NCBI RefSeq assembly: GCF_014648895.1 | Contig: NZ_BMRZ01000010.1 | Coordinates: forward strand, 221,780-285,779 | Source: Streptomyces tanashiensis | Lineage (GTDB): Bacteria > Actinomycetota > Actinomycetes > Streptomycetales > Streptomycetaceae | Direction of reading: 5' to 3' | Length of the DNA stretch: 64,000 nt | Part shown: in pieces, positions 1-8,075 of the stretch | How the letters are laid out: each line of letters begins with the position of its first letter | Numbering within the stretch: the stretch's first letter is position 1 | Notes under the pieces: generated by a model | Database searches by the model: none | Told to the model about the DNA's origin: nothing | What the model saw: only the letters and a program-made list of their open reading frames with translations | Made by a program: the position numbers and the translations under genes

Positions 1-481
1 TGATCGAGCCGAGGACGAAGCAGAGGATGCTCCAACCGGTGCCCGCAGAGGCCGAGTTCCAGGGGGAGGCGATGAGCGCGGTGCCGCCGAGGCCGAGCAG
101 TACACCGCCCGCCTTGTAGCCGGAGACCCGCTTCTCCTGGCCGAGGAGCAGCGCGGCGGCCAGGGTCCAGATCGGCGCGCTGCCGTTGACGACGGCGGCG
201 ACGCTGCTGGAGCCGGCGATCTCGCCCTCGGCGTACAGGGTCCAGGGGATGGCGTTGCCGAGCAGCGCGGCCACCGACAGATGACCCCAGGTGGCGCGCT
301 CCTTGGGCAGCCGGAGCCCCTTCGCGTAGCCGATGGCGAGGATGACGACGGCGCCGAGGGCGAGCCGGATGAGCACCATCTGCACGGGGGAGAAGCCGTA
401 GCCGGCGATCTTGATCCACAGGAAGACGGAGCCCCAGATGAGGCTCAGCGCGGCCAGCCGCGTGTACGTGGCTTTGGACAT
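1..481 (-). CDS. EamA/DMT-family permease, 3' part cut by window edge
   Basis: About 160 N-terminal codons are visible, starting at the ATG read leftward from 481; the rest lies outside the window. The translation begins MSKATYTRLAALSLIWGSVF, a typical drug/metabolite transporter opening in which the first helix carries a Leu-Ile-Trp-Gly-Ser motif. At least five hydrophobic helices follow, including the family-like stretch ASSVAAVVNGSAPIWT-type segment near residue 95. Members are inner-membrane exporters or permeases with 10 helices and about 300 residues; the substrate cannot be read from sequence. It lies 250 bp downstream of, and on the same strand as, a LysR regulator that may control it. 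It was chosen over plus-strand open frames in the region because those lack any recognisable protein character. Confidence 0.85.
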   Translation of the reverse strand, partial: MSKATYTRLAALSLIWGSVFLWIKIAGYGFSPVQMVLIRLALGAVVILAIGYAKGLRLPKERATWGHLSVAALLGNAIPWTLYAEGEIAGSSSVAAVVNGSAPIWTLAAALLLGQEKRVSGYKAGGVLLGLGGTALIASPWNSASAGTGWSILCFVLGSI

Positions 482-607
482 GGGTGTTCCTGCTCCAGGA
501 GAAGGCATGGGGAGAAAGAGGGGGAAAGAGAAGGGGGAAGAAGGGGACGCGCGAGTGGTCCGCGGTATGGGAACGAGCCTCGCAGCGGCGGCCGGGCGGG
601 TCCAGCA

Positions 608-639
608 ACGGCTCGTGGACGGTACCTTCCACGAGCCGT
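608..639 (-). terminator. 12-bp perfect inverted repeat (terminator or operator)
   Basis: The arms at 608-619 (ACGGCTCGTGGA) and 628-639 (TCCACGAGCCGT) are exact complements around an 8-nt loop. The element lies about 90 nt past the LysR stop codon and about 130 nt before the EamA start, all on the minus strand. There is no T tract, but actinobacterial terminators often lack one. A LysR operator is the alternative reading. Confidence 0.5.
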
Positions 640-726
640 GGCGAATCGTGGTCCCGGGCCGCGGCGAAGCGTGTTCCGCGGCCGCGGTGGATCGTGTTCC
701 GCGGCCTTGGCGAAGCGTGTTCCGCC
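640..726. repeat. 23-bp minisatellite, about 3.8 copies
   Basis: Units start at 640, 663, 686 and 709 (last one partial). The best conserved part of each unit reads close to GGCGAAGCGTGTTCCGCGG. The array fills the gap between the LysR stop and the inverted repeat at 608-639. Copies differ by a few substitutions, so it is a degenerate tandem array, and there are no spacers. Confidence 0.7.
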
Positions 727-729
727 AGG

Positions 730-1662
730 TCAGGCGGCGACGGCCGCCCTGGCCACCGTGCGCAGCGCGTCCAGGACGGCGGCGATCTCCGGGGAGGTCT
801 GGCTGCCCTCCCGCACGGCCGCGAAGACCGTGCGGGACGGGGCCCGCTCGCTGAACGCGCGGATCGTCACCTCGGGCCGCGGCGCCGGCTTGGCCATCCG
901 CGGGACGAGCGCGACCCCGAGGCCGAGCCGCACCGCCGCGAGCGTGGCGTCCCAGTCGCCGATGGCGTGGGAGGCCTGCGGGGTGAACCCGGCGGCCGTA
1001 CAGGCGGCGACGCCGATGTCGTGACACATGCCCGTCGTCGCGAAGATCCAGGTCTCCTCGGCGAGGTCGGCGAGGAGCAGCCGGGGGCTGTCGAGGAGCC
1101 GGTGGCCCTCCGGCAGGGCGATGTCGAAGGGGTCGTCGCAGAGCGCGACCCGGTGGAACCGCGCGTCGAGGCGCCCGTCCTCGCCCGCCGGTCCCGGCCG
1201 GTGCGTGGTGTCGGCGGAGATGACGACGTCCGTCTCCCCGCGGTGCAGCATGGAGAAGCTCTCCGGCGGGTCGACCTCGGCGAGCGAGGTCCGCAGGAGC
1301 GGCCGGCTCTCCCGCAGCCGGGCCACGGCGGGCAGGATCAGCGCCGAGAGGGTGGTGGAGAAGCCGGCCACCGCCACCTCGCCGCGCTCGCCGCTCCCGT
1401 GCGCGGCGAGTTCCGCCCGCATCTGCTCGACCTGGGTGAAGACGGCGTCGGCGTGCCGGAGCACGATCCGCGCCGCGCCGGTGAGGCGCAGCCGGCGCCC
1501 GGACGGTTCGGTGAGCGGGACGCCCAACTCCCGTCCCAAGGCGCTGATCTGCTGGGAGACGGCCTGCGGGGTGAGGTGGAGCGCCTGGGCGGCCGCGCTG
1601 ACGGTGCCGCGCTCGCTGAGCTCCCTGAGCACGCGCAGCTTCCGCAGGTCCAGATCGGTCAC
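730..1662 (-). CDS. LysR-family transcriptional regulator
   Basis: This protein of about 310 residues opens with a LysR winged HTH (LRKLRVLRELSERGTVSAAA, then a recognition helix with TPQAVSQQISAL) and continues with a substrate-binding domain of periplasmic-binding-protein fold. Family length is usual (about 300). The GTG at 1662 is preferred because AGGGAG lies 8 nt upstream; a GTG three codons earlier (1671) would sit almost on top of the ribosome site. It lies 38 nt after the LLM oxidoreductase gene on the same strand, so it may be co-transcribed with the MFS-LLM pair, and it may also regulate the EamA gene downstream. Effector and targets are unknown. Confidence 0.88.
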   Translation of the reverse strand: MTDLDLRKLRVLRELSERGTVSAAAQALHLTPQAVSQQISALGRELGVPLTEPSGRRLRLTGAARIVLRHADAVFTQVEQMRAELAAHGSGERGEVAVAGFSTTLSALILPAVARLRESRPLLRTSLAEVDPPESFSMLHRGETDVVISADTTHRPGPAGEDGRLDARFHRVALCDDPFDIALPEGHRLLDSPRLLLADLAEETWIFATTGMCHDIGVAACTAAGFTPQASHAIGDWDATLAAVRLGLGVALVPRMAKPAPRPEVTIRAFSERAPSRTVFAAVREGSQTSPEIAAVLDALRTVARAAVAA

Positions 1663-1700
1663 GTCCCGCACTCCCTCCCCCTCTCTCCGTCAGCCCTTCG

Positions 1701-2618
1701 TCATCGTACGCAGCCGGCGTCCACGTCGATGACCTCCTTGACCAGTGTCTCCAGGACGTCGAGGTCGCGCGCGGTGCGGCCCGCCTCCCGCCGGTCGCCC
1801 GGGTAGGTGGGATCCAGGACGACGGCGCTCGCCCCCAGGTCCTGGAGCAGTCCGAGGTCGTCGGCGATCTGCGCCTGGGTGCCCTCGCCGAGCAGCCGGC
1901 CGGGGCCCAGCGGGCGGGGGGTGACGCGCAGTTTGATCCGGGGAGCGAGGTCGGGCACGGGCCGTTCCTGCTCCTCGGCGACCTGACGGAGCGTGGGGAG
2001 TCCCACGCCGAGGAGCCAGTCGCCGGAGACGGAGGTGGGGTGCCAGGCGTCGCCGAGGCGGACGGCCCGGCGCAGCGCTCCGTAGCTGTGGCCGCCGACC
2101 CAGACGGGCGGGCCGGGCCGCTGCACGGGCAGCGGCCCGGTGTGGACCTCGCGGAAGGAGACGTGGGCGCCGTCGAAGGAGGCGACCTCGTCGGCCCAGC
2201 AGGCCTTGATCGCGGCGAGGTACTCGTCGCTGATCGCGCCGCGCTTGCGGTACGGCACGTCGAGGACGGCGAACTCCCGGGCGGCCCAGCCCGCCGCCGC
2301 GCCGAAGACCAGGCGGCCGTTGCTGAAGCGGTCGATGTTGGCGGCGACGCGGGCGGTGTGCACGGGATGCCGGTACGGCAGGATCGTCACCGTCGTGCCG
2401 AGCCCCACCGTCCTGGTGACCCCGGCGAGCCAGGCGAGGGTCGCGAAGGGGTCGTAGAACGGGGCGGGGAAGAGGTGCTGGACGTCCGGGGTGAGCGCGA
2501 CGTGGTCGGAGACCATGGCGTAGTGGTAACCCATCGCCTCGACCCGCAGCGCCCAGTCGGCGAGGGCGTCGGGAGTGGCTTCGGGCCCGTAGTTGGGCAG
2601 ATTGACGCCGAACTTCAT
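1701..2618 (-). CDS. LLM-class flavin (F420/FMN)-dependent oxidoreductase
   Basis: The 305-residue protein starts MKFGVNLPNYGPEATPDALA and has features of bacterial luciferase-like TIM barrels: an early strand with NLPNYG, the YDPFATLAWLAGVT segment where family members read DP/E-TLA-LA-T, TVTILPYRHPVHTAR, and IDRFSNGRLVFGAAAGW. Such enzymes in Streptomyces usually use reduced F420 or FMN to oxidise or reduce small molecules. The cofactor cannot be fixed from sequence alone. Its ATG overlaps the stop codon of the upstream MFS gene (ATGA at 2615-2618), which indicates translational coupling. Transport and redox chemistry on one substrate is a reasonable inference. Confidence 0.88.
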   Translation of the reverse strand: MKFGVNLPNYGPEATPDALADWALRVEAMGYHYAMVSDHVALTPDVQHLFPAPFYDPFATLAWLAGVTRTVGLGTTVTILPYRHPVHTARVAANIDRFSNGRLVFGAAAGWAAREFAVLDVPYRKRGAISDEYLAAIKACWADEVASFDGAHVSFREVHTGPLPVQRPGPPVWVGGHSYGALRRAVRLGDAWHPTSVSGDWLLGVGLPTLRQVAEEQERPVPDLAPRIKLRVTPRPLGPGRLLGEGTQAQIADDLGLLQDLGASAVVLDPTYPGDRREAGRTARDLDVLETLVKEVIDVDAGCVR

Positions 2619-3841
2619 GAGGCGTTCCTTTCGGGGGCCTCGGCCGCGGTCGCGCCGGCGGCTCCGGCCCCGTGGGCATGGTTCGTGGTGCGGGCGTCGC
2701 GCCGGGCGACCCCCCGGGCCACGGTGAGGTGGAAGAGGACTCCCGCGAGCGCGACCCCTGCGGCGAGGAGCGGGAGCAGGCGGGCGTCGAGCCCGCGGGC
2801 GAGGGCGAGGCCGCCGAGCGCGGAGCCGACGGCGCCGCCGAGGTAGGTGGCGGAGCTGTTGAGGCCGACGGCGGCGGCCCCGCCGTCCCGCGTGAGGAGC
2901 CGGTGCTGCTGGGGGACGACGAAGGCCCAGCCGACCGCGCCCCAGACGAGCAGGGGCAGCAGGACGAGGCCGGGTACGGCGCCGGTCCACGGCAGCAGGG
3001 CCAGGGCGCCGCCGAGGATGGCGAGGAGCACGACCGCGAGGCGGGCGGGCCGCCCCGTCCGGTCGACGAGGGTTCCGGCGAGGAAGCTGCCGCAGACCCC
3101 GCCGATGCCCCAGACCCAGAGGTACGGCACGGCGCTGCCCACGTCGGCGACGCGGTGCAGGACCGGTTCGAGGTAGGTGTAGAGCCCGAGGCTGGCCACG
3201 GTCTGGGTGAAGGTGACGGCGACGACCACGGCGACCCTGGGCCGGGCGAGGGCGCCGAACCGGGCCCGCAGCGAGGGCGCGGCGGCTCCCCGCACGGGCG
3301 GCAGCGCCGTCGCGACGCCGAGCAGCGCGGCGACTCCGAGCGCGGTGATCAGCCACAGGGCCGCCCGCCAGCCGGAGCCGGCCGCGACGAGCAGCCCGAG
3401 CGGCACGCCGAGCACGGTGCCCGCGCTCATCCCGCCGAGGACCAGACCGAGGGCGCGGCCGCGCCGCTCGGGCGGGACGAGCGCGACGGCCGCGGTGGCG
3501 GCCGCCGGGGTGAAGAGGCCCGCTCCGGCGCCGGCGAGGGCCCGGGTGCCGAGCAGCCCGGCGTACGAACCGGCCAGCGCCGTACCGGTGTTGGCGAGGA
3601 CGAAGACGACGAGCGCGGCGACCAGGACCGTGCGGGTGCCCCAGCGGGCGAGGACGGCCGAGAGGAGCGGCGCGGCCAGGGCGTAGCAGAGGGTGAAGGC
3701 GGTGACGGACTGGCCGGCGAGGGAGACGGAGACGCCCAGGTCGGCGCCCATGTCCGGGAGCAGTCCCGCCATCGCGTAGGCGTCGGTCCCCATGGCGAAG
3801 GAGCCGAGTGCGAGCAGGCCCACCGCGCGCGTGCCGCCCAT
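2615..3841 (-). CDS. MFS transporter, drug-efflux type
   Basis: About 408 residues with 12 predicted membrane segments. The N-terminus (LLALGSFAMGTDAYAMAGLL) carries the TDAY-AGLLP motif of the AraJ/chloramphenicol-exporter branch of the major facilitator superfamily. A motif-A-like loop follows helix 2 (ARWGTRTVL). The ATG at 3841 has AAGGGG 5-7 nt upstream; a GTG just before it (3844) is less well placed. It is the first gene of the minus-strand run and couples to the LLM oxidoreductase by a 4-nt overlap. The start faces the divergent GluRS-like gene across 200 bp that contains palindromes. Substrate is unknown. Confidence 0.88.
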   Translation of the reverse strand: MGGTRAVGLLALGSFAMGTDAYAMAGLLPDMGADLGVSVSLAGQSVTAFTLCYALAAPLLSAVLARWGTRTVLVAALVVFVLANTGTALAGSYAGLLGTRALAGAGAGLFTPAAATAAVALVPPERRGRALGLVLGGMSAGTVLGVPLGLLVAAGSGWRAALWLITALGVAALLGVATALPPVRGAAAPSLRARFGALARPRVAVVVAVTFTQTVASLGLYTYLEPVLHRVADVGSAVPYLWVWGIGGVCGSFLAGTLVDRTGRPARLAVVLLAILGGALALLPWTGAVPGLVLLPLLVWGAVGWAFVVPQQHRLLTRDGGAAAVGLNSSATYLGGAVGSALGGLALARGLDARLLPLLAAGVALAGVLFHLTVARGVARRDARTTNHAHGAGAAGATAAEAPERNAS

Positions 3842-3969
3842 CACACCCCCTTGTGGTCGTCGTACGGAACGGTCCTCGGGACGCTACTGACCGGGCATGC
3901 CGCTCGCAGCCCACAACGCCGAAGAGGGTTCGGAGTTCCGCAGCCTCGCGCCCTCGGGACGCTCGAACC

Positions 3970-3984
3970 GGCCGGTCACCGGCC
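3970..3984. promoter_or_regulatory. Palindrome GGCCGGT-C-ACCGGCC between divergent genes
   Basis: Two perfect 7-bp arms surround one central base. It lies midway between the MFS start (3841) and the GluRS start (4041), directly before the leader hairpin. Position and symmetry fit a repressor operator, but GC-rich palindromes are common in this genome, so this is tentative. Confidence 0.35.
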
Positions 3985-3987
3985 TAC

Positions 3988-4040
3988 GGTGGATCCCTCC
4001 AGGACCCTGGCTCTCCAGGAACCCCAGGAGGGAGTCCACC
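3988..4040 (+). promoter_or_regulatory. Leader hairpin sequestering the GluRS ribosome-binding site
   Basis: GGTGGATCCCTCC (3988-4000) pairs with GGAGGGAGTCCACC (4027-4040), leaving a single bulged G, and so covers the whole ribosome-binding sequence AGGAGGG and ends right at the GTG start (4041). A second stem, CCTGG (4006-4010) with CCAGG (4015-4019), is nested in the loop. In RNA this should block initiation unless opened by a ligand, a protein or a moving ribosome. Feedback binding by the synthetase itself, as E. coli ThrRS does on its own mRNA, is one possible mechanism. Confidence 0.6.
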
Positions 4041-5675
4041 GTGCTCGATCTGTCCGTCATCAACGCGATGTTCCCGCCCGATCTCCCCGAACCGGCCGAC
4101 TGGGAGCGGCGGTTCGGGCCGCGCGCCCTGCCGGACGGCGCCGAGGTGACGCGCTTCGCCCCGAGCCCCACCGGACACCTGCACATCGGCGGCCTGTACA
4201 CGGCGGCCGTGGCCCGGGCGCTCGCCCGCCAGTCGGGCGGCACGCACGTGCTGCGCGTCGAGGACACCGACCGGTCCCGGCAGGTGGCGGGCGCCGCCGA
4301 GGAGTTCTCCCGGCTGCTCGGGGCCTTCGGGCTCGCCCCCGACGAGGGCGGTGTCGCCGGGGACGGGGCGTGGGGGCCGTACCTCCAGTCGGAGCGCCGG
4401 GAGGTCTACCTCAGCCATGTGCGGGACCTGCTGCGCCGCGACCGCGCGTACCCCTGCTTCTGCGGCAAGGAGCTGCTCGCCCGGAGCGCGGAGGAGCAGC
4501 GCGCGGGCCGCTCGCCGCTGGGCTACTACGGGCGCTGGGCGCCCTGCCGGACGCTGGCGCCGGAGGAAGGGGCCCGCCGGCTCGCGGCGGGCGAGCCGTA
4601 CGTGGTGCGGTTCCGCTGCCCGTACGAGTTTCCCGGCCGGGTCCGGTTCACGGACCGGATCCGGGCCTCCGTCACCATGCAGGACAACGGCAACGACATC
4701 GTCCTCCTCAAGTCCTCCCAGGAGGAACCGCCGCTGCCCACGTACCACTTCGCGCACGTCGTGGACGACCACCTGATGCGGGTGACGCTGGTGGTGCGCG
4801 GCGAGGAGTGGCTCTCCTCGACCCCGGTCCATCTGCAGCTGCACGCGGCGCTGGGCTTCGAGCCGCCGGCGTACGCGCACCTGGCCCCGCTGATGAAGGC
4901 GGAGGGGCCCTCGCGCCGCAAGCTCAGCAAGCGCAAGGACCCCGAGGCGTCGGTGGACTACTACCTGTCCGCCGGGTATCCGCCGGCCGCCGTCCAGCAC
5001 TACCTGCGGGGCCTCGCCAACATCCGGCTCATGGACGTCCCCACCGCCGAGGCGCTCGCCTCCGAGGTCCGGCTCGACGGCATGCGCCCCTCGGGGCCCC
5101 TGCTCGACCTGCCGAAACTGCACTCCCTGAGCCGGGAGTTCATCGCCTCGCTCACCCCGGGCGAGCTGTACGCGCAGCTCCTCGCCTGGGCGGAGGAGTA
5201 CGACCCCGAGCTCGCCTCCGTCCTCGGCCGCCACGAGGACCTCGCCCTGGCCGCGGTGGCCACGGGCCGGCCCGAGGGCGCGCCCGCCCGCAAGGACCTG
5301 GAGCGCTGGTCGTGCTTCCGCGACCGGTACGGCTTCTTCTTCACGGAGCTCTTCGGCCCTGTGCCCGCCCCCGGCGACGACCGGTACGGCGGCCTCGCCC
5401 CGGAGCTGGTGCGGCGGATCGCCGCCGACTTCGCCGCCGTCTCCCCCGACCGGTGGTTCGCACGGCTCGGGGAGCTCGCCGTACGGCACGGTTTCGCCCC
5501 GGACACGGCCTCCTGGCGCCGGGACCCGGACCGCTGGGCGGGACCGCCGAGGCAGGTCGCGAACGTGGTCCGGGTCGCGCTCACGGGTGCCACCCGCAGC
5601 CCGGACCTGGCCGCCGTGGCCGGTGCCCTGGGCCGGGACGAGGTGGTGCGCCGCCTCACCGCCGTGGCGGGGTGA
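4041..5675 (+). CDS. gltX: Glutamyl-tRNA synthetase-like protein (probable second copy)
   Basis: The 544-residue protein has class I synthetase signatures: APSPTGHLHIGG near residues 40-51 (HIGH motif in its GluRS form), RVEDTDRSR near 75, and KLSKRKD near 294 (KMSKS form). A CFC...C cluster near residues 135-165 resembles the GluRS zinc site. A full C-terminal helical anticodon-binding region is present, so this is not the short Glu-Q-tRNA synthetase (about 300 residues). The GTG at 4041 is preceded by AGGAGGG; an upstream ATG at 3897 has no ribosome site and would add 48 unrelated residues. The core Streptomyces gltX normally lies elsewhere beside other housekeeping genes, so this is probably an extra, divergent GluRS. 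Self-resistance to a GluRS inhibitor or glutamylation of special tRNAs are possible roles; neither is shown. Confidence 0.88.
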   Translation: MLDLSVINAMFPPDLPEPADWERRFGPRALPDGAEVTRFAPSPTGHLHIGGLYTAAVARALARQSGGTHVLRVEDTDRSRQVAGAAEEFSRLLGAFGLAPDEGGVAGDGAWGPYLQSERREVYLSHVRDLLRRDRAYPCFCGKELLARSAEEQRAGRSPLGYYGRWAPCRTLAPEEGARRLAAGEPYVVRFRCPYEFPGRVRFTDRIRASVTMQDNGNDIVLLKSSQEEPPLPTYHFAHVVDDHLMRVTLVVRGEEWLSSTPVHLQLHAALGFEPPAYAHLAPLMKAEGPSRRKLSKRKDPEASVDYYLSAGYPPAAVQHYLRGLANIRLMDVPTAEALASEVRLDGMRPSGPLLDLPKLHSLSREFIASLTPGELYAQLLAWAEEYDPELASVLGRHEDLALAAVATGRPEGAPARKDLERWSCFRDRYGFFFTELFGPVPAPGDDRYGGLAPELVRRIAADFAAVSPDRWFARLGELAVRHGFAPDTASWRRDPDRWAGPPRQVANVVRVALTGATRSPDLAAVAGALGRDEVVRRLTAVAG

Positions 5676-5693
5676 GGCGGCGCGTTCCGGCGG

Positions 5694-7076
5694 CTACTCC
5701 AGCGTCAGGGTCCGGGCCGAGGAGCGGACGCCCGGCGCGGCCGGCGCCGGCGTCCTGACGAGGCCCTTGTCGCTGGCGCTCGCGGGCGCGTCCGCGCCCA
5801 CCGGGGTGGTGGTCATGGGACGGGAGGCGGCGCAGCGCTGCTTCTCGGCCTCGGACATGGGCCCGGTGCGCTGGAGGAGCCGGTCGGGCACGGCGCGGGA
5901 GGGCCCGTCGACGACGGCGTGCAGCCGGTAGTCGTCCTTCTTGCTGACGAACCAGCCCTCGACCCGCTCGCGGCTCGGCTGCAGCTCGACCCAGCTGACC
6001 TCGCCGGGCTGGATCCGCTCCACGACGGTCCGCTGGTCGCTGCTGAACCACTGCCAGGCTCGCTGCCAGCCCTTCTCGTAGGCCAGAGAGAACTGGGTGG
6101 CCATCGGCCGCTCCTTGATCCGCTTCTCGTCCTCCACGCGGTCGCCGCTCGTGGGCAGCCGGGCCACCTCGGGGAGTGCGAGGCCGGCCTCGGTGTACGT
6201 CTGGGCGATGCTGTCGTGGCTGCGCTCGGAGTACGAGAGGAGCCGGCTGTGCTCCAGGGTGTTGCGGGTGCAGTTGACGTAGGCCTCGCCGACCACCCGC
6301 GCCGTGTCGTAGTAGCGGAAGGACGTCCGGGTGTCCGGCCGGAAGGTGCAGGCGTTCTCGCCGTTGCAGGCGGCGGCCGCGTTGTGGAGGGAGCTCTCCT
6401 TTTCGTTGCCCTTGTACGCCTCCGAGGTGCCCAGGCTCGCCTTGCCGACGGTCTTGTCGACGGCGGGCGGCACCTCGGCCGCGCGGATGCGGGCGATCAT
6501 CGGCGAACAGGTCACATGGGTGCGGGAGTCGGTGACGCGTGAGGTGAAGGTGAGCACCGGATCGTTCTCACCCGCGGTGAACACATAGGCGCGGCCGGTC
6601 CAACGGCCCTTTCCGGGCGTGCCCTTCACCCGGTCGGGGTCGCCGGCGGTGGTGACCTCCTGGACCGCGCCGCCGGATCCGCCGACCGCGTACGGCTGGC
6701 CGTCGACGACCTGTTCGCCGGTGCACTCCTTGGAGACGGCGGGGCTGTCCTCGTAGGTCACGGTGACCCTGGCCCCCGCCCGGACCCCGCGCAGCCGCTG
6801 GCGGAGGGTGTTGCCGTCCTTCTGGAGGGCGACGCCGTGGGAGGCGTCGGTGCGGCCGGAGGCGGTGGGCGAGTAGCGCTGGTTGAGGCCGGTCCAGAAG
6901 TCGATGCCGACGGTCGTGGGCCCGTCGCCCTTCATGACCGGGTCGGCGAAGTCGCCGTTGAGGACGGGGACGGCCTGCTCGGCGGGGGCGGCCTGTGCCG
7001 CGTGCGAGACGGGGACGACGGGCAGCAGCAGTCCGGTGGCCCCGAGGACGGCCAGCGCGGAGAGGGTTCGGTTCAT
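5694..7076 (-). CDS. Secreted two-part protein: jelly-roll-like domain plus beta-rich domain
   Basis: 460 residues with a Sec signal peptide (MNRTLSALAVLGATGLLLPV, cleavage near AHAA at 26-29). Residues about 35-200 open with VLNGDFADP, the start typical of galactose-binding/DUF642 jelly rolls. Residues about 240-430 match the neighbouring 312-residue protein in pattern: ACTF, then a VNCT motif, an aromatic Y..GW..AW.WF stretch, and VDGPS. The C-terminus is proline/alanine-rich. Several Cys residues suggest disulfides outside the cell. It is last in a three-gene minus-strand run, 18 nt after its relative. I do not recognise the family; function is unknown. The N-terminal domain may bind glycans and the C-terminal part resembles beta-pore-forming proteins only in pattern. 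Confidence 0.8.
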   Translation of the reverse strand: MNRTLSALAVLGATGLLLPVVPVSHAAQAAPAEQAVPVLNGDFADPVMKGDGPTTVGIDFWTGLNQRYSPTASGRTDASHGVALQKDGNTLRQRLRGVRAGARVTVTYEDSPAVSKECTGEQVVDGQPYAVGGSGGAVQEVTTAGDPDRVKGTPGKGRWTGRAYVFTAGENDPVLTFTSRVTDSRTHVTCSPMIARIRAAEVPPAVDKTVGKASLGTSEAYKGNEKESSLHNAAAACNGENACTFRPDTRTSFRYYDTARVVGEAYVNCTRNTLEHSRLLSYSERSHDSIAQTYTEAGLALPEVARLPTSGDRVEDEKRIKERPMATQFSLAYEKGWQRAWQWFSSDQRTVVERIQPGEVSWVELQPSRERVEGWFVSKKDDYRLHAVVDGPSRAVPDRLLQRTGPMSEAEKQRCAASRPMTTTPVGADAPASASDKGLVRTPAPAAPGVRSSARTLTLE

Positions 7077-7094
7077 GGCGGGGACTCCTCCGGG

Positions 7095-8033
7095 TCAGTG
7101 GGCGTGGGACGAGAGGACGACTTCGCGCTTCGGGTCGGTGCCCGGCGGTACGGCCCGGGCGGCCGGCACCTCGCGGGCGGAGTTCCGGAGGCCGTTGTTG
7201 TCGTTGTCGGGCTGGGTGTCGGCGGCGGGGCGCTTGCGGCCGCAGAGCATGTCGGGGACGGCGTACGTCTGGGCGACGAAGGTGCTGCTGTTGACCATGG
7301 AGGGGCTGTCGACGCGAATGCCGAGGATCCTCTGCCCGTTGTCGGTGACGAGGTTGCCGACCACGCGCTTCATCGCCGCGCTCGCCCCGAAGACCAGCAT
7401 GTCGTAGGGCTTGACGGTGGTCTTGTAGGTGGTCGCCTCGGTGTTGTCGATCGTCCAGGACTTCGAGTACGTGGCCTTGAAGGCGGCCTCGAAGGCGAGC
7501 TTGGCGCTCAGCGACCCGGCCACCTTGCCCCCGGCGGCGACGCTGGTCTTGGTGCCGTTCGTCGAGGTCGGGCCGTCCTTGAGGTTGGGCGTCTTGTTCT
7601 CGCTGGTGATGTCGTTGACGAGGTTGGTGGTGACCTCGCCCGAGGCGCTGACTGTGCCCTCGGCGGCGATCTTCCCGGAGATCTCGCCGCCGATGTTGTC
7701 CGTGCTGCTGGTCCGCAGCGTGACGGTCCGGTCGACGCTCATGTCGCTCTGGGTGCAGTTGACCACCGCGTTGCCCAGGGACTTGACGGCGGTGGCATAC
7801 TCCCTGTCCTGCTTGGGGTCGATCGCGAAGGTGCAGGCCGTGCGCTTCGTCCCGCAGTACTCCAGGACGTCGGCGATCTTCGCGGGGCGGCCGTCGGCGG
7901 TGACGGCGCGGGGGGCGGGGGTCTCGCCCGGCCCCTCCTCGGCGGTGGCGGCGGGCGGGGCGAGCAGGGTGAGCGGCGCGGTGAGGCCGAGGACGAGCAC
8001 GGGAAGGACGGCGCGGGGACGGCGCGGAGACAT
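7095..8033 (-). CDS. Secreted beta-rich protein, aerolysin/ETX-MTX2-like in pattern
   Basis: 312 residues with a signal peptide (PVLVLGLTAPLTLLAPPAAT, cleavage near ATA-EE). After ACTF and VNCT motifs shared with the next gene, residues about 125-230 are long runs of alternating polar/small and hydrophobic residues rich in Ser and Thr (GEISGKIAAEGTVSASGEVT and later GGKVAGSLSAKLAFEAAF), followed by SKSWTIDNTEATTYKTTVKP. Amphipathic hairpins bordered by Ser/Thr-rich strands are the hallmark of ETX/MTX2/aerolysin pore formers. This is a resemblance in pattern, not a confirmed homology. A VDSPS motif near residue 255 matches VDGPS in the paralogue. It lies 42 nt after the small Cys-rich gene and is likely co-transcribed. 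Confidence 0.78.
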   Translation of the reverse strand: MSPRRPRAVLPVLVLGLTAPLTLLAPPAATAEEGPGETPAPRAVTADGRPAKIADVLEYCGTKRTACTFAIDPKQDREYATAVKSLGNAVVNCTQSDMSVDRTVTLRTSSTDNIGGEISGKIAAEGTVSASGEVTTNLVNDITSENKTPNLKDGPTSTNGTKTSVAAGGKVAGSLSAKLAFEAAFKATYSKSWTIDNTEATTYKTTVKPYDMLVFGASAAMKRVVGNLVTDNGQRILGIRVDSPSMVNSSTFVAQTYAVPDMLCGRKRPAADTQPDNDNNGLRNSAREVPAARAVPPGTDPKREVVLSSHAH

Positions 8034-8075
8034 GACGGAGCAACCCTTCGGGACGTGGGGGGGGGACGGCTGAGG

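Noticed and set aside
1701..3914. One 737-codon frame joining the LLM oxidoreductase with a long upstream part
   Set aside because: The upstream part is a shadow of the MFS gene in another frame; the true LLM start is the ATG at 2618 overlapping the MFS stop.
2672..5758. Very long plus-strand open frames (up to 1028 codons) antisense to the MFS gene and in an alternative frame of the GluRS gene
   Set aside because: They follow from the rarity of stop codons at this GC content. Composition is Gly/Arg/Pro-rich and without domains, and the real genes have clear motifs.
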